From positions 1-16,021 of the forward strand of contig JAJAZK010000132.1 in assembly GCA_026785765.1 (NCBI GenBank): a stretch of DNA of 16,021 nt. Reading direction: 5' to 3'. Shown piece after piece: positions 14,456 through 16,021 of this stretch. How positions within the stretch are numbered: position 1 is the first letter of the stretch; each line of letters begins with the position of its first letter. The notes under the pieces are model-generated. The model made no database searches, had not been told where the DNA came from, and saw nothing but the letters and a program-made list of their open reading frames with translations. The position numbers and the translations under genes are program-made. This DNA is from Rhodoferax sp. (GTDB taxonomy: Bacteria > Pseudomonadota > Gammaproteobacteria > Burkholderiales > Burkholderiaceae_C).

Positions 14456-14643
14456 CCCGAAGCGCTTTTCAAGGCTGCCGCCGTCTGACCCGGAGACTGG
14501 CAGGCAGACTGCACAAGCCCATTGGGCTGTACCAAAGTCCAGACATAGGCAGGCACCATGGATTTGATGCGCGCAGGTTTTTCGCGGCGCAGATGAATAA
14601 TGGTCTTGATCGCCTTCATCTCTACCCAGGCGCGCGCAAACAA
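14452..14643 (-). CDS. Doubtful short ORF upstream of the hydrolase-por operon
   Basis: A 63-codon frame from TTG 14643 (or 55 codons from ATG 14619) whose TGA overlaps the hydrolase ATG as ATGA. The basic, Ala-rich product is not recognised and no domain is visible. The frame stays open upstream to a stop near 14810 without a better start codon. In its favour is the stop-start overlap together with the lack of a good ribosome site for the hydrolase. Against it: no convincing ribosome site, mixed third-position composition, and a competing plus-strand frame over part of the interval that looks more coding-like. It may be a leader ORF or a remnant. Confidence 0.25.
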   Translation of the reverse strand: MFARAWVEMKAIKTIIHLRREKPARIKSMVPAYVWTLVQPNGLVQSACQSPGQTAAALKSASG

Positions 14644-14998
14644 ATGAAGTCCATCGCCTTGAAGGGAATTGCGGCTATGAGCATGCGCCTGGGCTTCAAG
14701 CCGTGGGTAGTCCGACGCGATGAACTGGCACGCAAGTGCAGCGCCCGGGATCGCTGGAACGCGAGCTACCGCAGCCCGTGCACAAGTCCCGATGAAGCGC
14801 GGGTCCCGTCAATGGGGCCCCCACATGGGCAACGCTGCAGTCGTGGGAAAAGGGCGGTTGTAACAACAAAACAAGTCTTTGGTTGTACGAATAATAGCCG
14901 CACAGAACAACCAGATGCGTTTGCAGGTGTGACCTGTTGCGACCAATCAGCCCATGCGGTTCATGTGCTGGTACTGCTGCGCGCGGTTTTGATTGAAT
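14456..14998. other. Stretch without a convincing gene between the por operon and tRNA-Arg
   Basis: About 540 bp. It presumably holds the promoter of the minus-strand hydrolase-por operon, but no clear -35/-10 is visible. A single TGT-N12-ACA match (14528-14545) has poor arm symmetry. On the plus strand a frame from about 14620 to 14795 has G or C at most third positions, yet its continuation runs through the tRNA, so it cannot be an intact gene; it may be a remnant. The right part (about 14850-14900) is richer in A and T. This is the visible right edge of the photosynthesis genes. Confidence 0.5.
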
Positions 14999-15074
14999 TG
15001 GTGCGGCTGGCGGGGATCGAACCCACGACCCTTGGCTTCGGAGGCCAATACTCTATCCACTGAGCTACAGCCGC
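14999..15074 (-). tRNA. tRNA-Arg (anticodon CCG)
   Basis: The reverse complement folds as a 76-nt tRNA including an encoded CCA (TGG at 14999-15001). Acceptor stem GCGGCTG pairs with CAGCCGC (15068-15074 with 15003-15009), the discriminator base is A, the D arm contains AGCTCAGTGGATAGAG, the anticodon stem-loop is TTGGC-CTCCGAA-GCCAA with anticodon CCG, and the T arm contains GGTTCGATCCC. It reads CGG arginine codons. Its 3' end faces the photosynthesis genes. Confidence 0.96.
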
Positions 15075-15165
15075 TGCTGTGAGGAGTCTTATTGTAGGAG
15101 GTTTGCAACAGGCCCCCCGCTATACTCTGCGGTTGATTGAGACGCGCAAGACCATTGAGGACACC

Positions 15166-15687
15166 ATGAGCGACACCAGCCACCAAGAAGAACACACGGG
15201 CCCGATCAAGACCCCGAAGCAGCTGTTGTTCACGGTGTTTCTGTCGTTTGTAGTACCGGTCATCATCATCATCGGACTGGTGTACTACGTCACGTCCGCC
15301 AACAAGCCTGCCGCGGGCAGCGTCAACATGGAACAGACCATCGCGCAGCGCATCCAAAAAGTCGGCACAGTGGAAATCCGGGATGCCAACCGCGAACTCA
15401 AATCGGGCGAAGATGTCTACAAGGCGCAGTGCACTGCCTGCCATACGTCTGGCGCAGCCGGCGCCCCCAAGTTCGGCGACGCGGTGGCCTGGGCACCGCG
15501 GATTGCCACCGGTCTGGAAGCCCTGGTGAACTCGTCACTCAAAGGTAAAGGCGCCATGGGCGCGCAAGGTGGTGGCGATTTTGAAGACCTGGAGATCGCT
15601 CGCGCCGTGGTCTACATGGCCAACGCCAGCGGCGCCAAGTTTGAAGCGCCGAAACCGCCGGCCCCTGCAGCCTCCGCTTCCAACTAG
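15166..15687 (+). CDS. Membrane-anchored monohaem cytochrome c (cytochrome c5 type)
   Basis: 173 aa. One transmembrane segment (about 20-43), then a periplasmic cytochrome c domain with a single haem site CTACH at 89-93 and likely Met131 ligand in GKGAMGAQGG, the pattern of the cytochrome c5 family. The C-terminus is Pro/Ala-rich. ATG 15166 is chosen because GAGG lies 5 nt before it; an upstream in-frame ATG at 15079 would add a non-conserved segment abutting the tRNA. Probable electron carrier or subunit in aerobic respiration; a role in cyclic photosynthetic electron flow is possible but not indicated. It is probably outside the photosynthesis cluster proper. Confidence 0.87.
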   Translation: MSDTSHQEEHTGPIKTPKQLLFTVFLSFVVPVIIIIGLVYYVTSANKPAAGSVNMEQTIAQRIQKVGTVEIRDANRELKSGEDVYKAQCTACHTSGAAGAPKFGDAVAWAPRIATGLEALVNSSLKGKGAMGAQGGGDFEDLEIARAVVYMANASGAKFEAPKPPAPAASASN

Positions 15688-15720
15688 GGCCTTGGGCTGC
15701 AGAAATCCGGGCCCGCGCTT

Positions 15721-16021
15721 CTAAGCGCAGCGGTCGGCGTTGCGCGCTTGCGGGCTCTTGACGAAACCAAAACGCTCCGGCAGTTCTGCTGCCTCGCAAG
15801 GCTGCGGCACCCACAGCCCGGCTTCGATTGCACCGGCGGCACACACCATGTCCTGGGTATGCACCAGGCCCAAGCCCAGGTCCACATCCAGGTAGACCCG
15901 CCCGGCCTCATCCACCAGGCAGCGCTGCACGCGGACGGCGAGGCCCGAGTGGGTAGTCACTGAAAAATCGGTGGCCGCAACCCGCACCACCCATGGCGTC
16001 GCCTCGAGTTCCACATACACC
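15721..16021 (-). CDS. Unrecognised conserved-looking protein, 5' end cut by the window
   Basis: About 100 codons ending in TAG at 15721-15723 and open to the window edge, so probably truncated at the N-terminus. No family recognised. Visible: a mixed alpha/beta soluble character, a run of alternating Val/Asp (VYLDVDLGLGLVHT) suggesting beta strands, Cys residues near the middle and C-terminus, and no membrane segment. Codon usage is GC-rich like its neighbours. It is convergent with the cytochrome gene, 33 bp between stops, with a short GCGC/GCGC inverted repeat at the end but no T run. Confidence 0.6.
   Translation of the reverse strand, partial: VYVELEATPWVVRVAATDFSVTTHSGLAVRVQRCLVDEAGRVYLDVDLGLGLVHTQDMVCAAGAIEAGLWVPQPCEAAELPERFGFVKSPQARNADRCA

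Noticed and set aside
14528..14545. TGT-N12-ACA match upstream of the hydrolase-por operon
   Set aside because: Beyond the six fixed bases the arms (TGTACC and CAGACA) are not inverted, the core is not AT-rich and there is no partner site. A few six-base matches are expected by chance in 16 kb. It would matter if por proved to be PpsR-regulated.
14593..15063. Plus-strand 156-codon frame before the cytochrome gene
   Set aside because: Its end runs through the tRNA-Arg, so it cannot be an intact gene. Its first part has coding-like third positions, so it is mentioned only as a possible remnant.
1..16021. CRISPR arrays, insertion sequences, phage genes
   Set aside because: No direct repeat array, transposase, integrase or terminal inverted repeats were seen on either strand.

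Overview
This window is part of a photosynthesis gene cluster (PGC) from a purple bacterium, followed by the cluster's edge and ordinary chromosomal genes. The genome is GC-rich. Gene content and protein style (AerR/PpaA-PpsR pair, bchG-bchP, bchI-bchD-bchO, a tetrahaem PufC, a C5-pathway hemA) point to a betaproteobacterium of the Burkholderiales, probably a Comamonadaceae member of the Rhodoferax/Limnohabitans kind. That placement is an inference from gene style, not a computed phylogeny.

Layout, left to right: (1) 121-3351 and 3387-4580, plus strand: an AerR/PpaA-type cobalamin-binding regulator, a short 38-codon ORF, the repressor ppsR, bacteriochlorophyll synthase bchG and geranylgeranyl reductase bchP. 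(2) 4647-8374, minus strand: bchI-bchD-bchO, a tight operon for the Mg-chelatase I and D subunits and the BchO hydrolase. (3) 8375-8759: an AT-rich divergent control region carrying two consensus PpsR operators 8 bp apart. (4) 8760-9890, plus strand: pufC, a lipoprotein with four CxxCH haem sites, closed by a strong bidirectional terminator. (5) 9992-10906, minus strand: a second cobalamin-binding AerR/PpaA-like regulator, divergent from hemA (11152-12444, plus) across a region with another PpsR operator pair. (6) 12555-14455, minus strand: a membrane-anchored alpha/beta hydrolase translationally coupled (ATGA) to a light-dependent, cyanobacterial/plant-type protochlorophyllide reductase (LPOR). 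(7) 14456-14998: a stretch without a convincing gene. (8) 14999-16021: tRNA-Arg(CCG), a membrane-anchored cytochrome c5-type protein and the 3' part of an unrecognised gene.

The genes fit one programme. HemA supplies 5-aminolevulinate. BchI/BchD (with BchH, outside the window) insert Mg. LPOR reduces protochlorophyllide in light. BchG esterifies bacteriochlorophyllide and BchP reduces the geranylgeranyl tail. PufC feeds electrons to the reaction centre. PpsR and two putative cobalamin-binding antirepressors probably set expression. Candidate operators with the extended form TGTCAA-N6-TTGACA, or close to it, lie before aerR, bchG, bchI, pufC and hemA.

The points most worth a second look are the unannotated 38-codon ORF that overlaps the ppsR start, the LPOR gene coupled to a hydrolase, the second AerR-like protein beside a hemA that looks dedicated to photosynthesis, and a pufC standing apart from pufLM.
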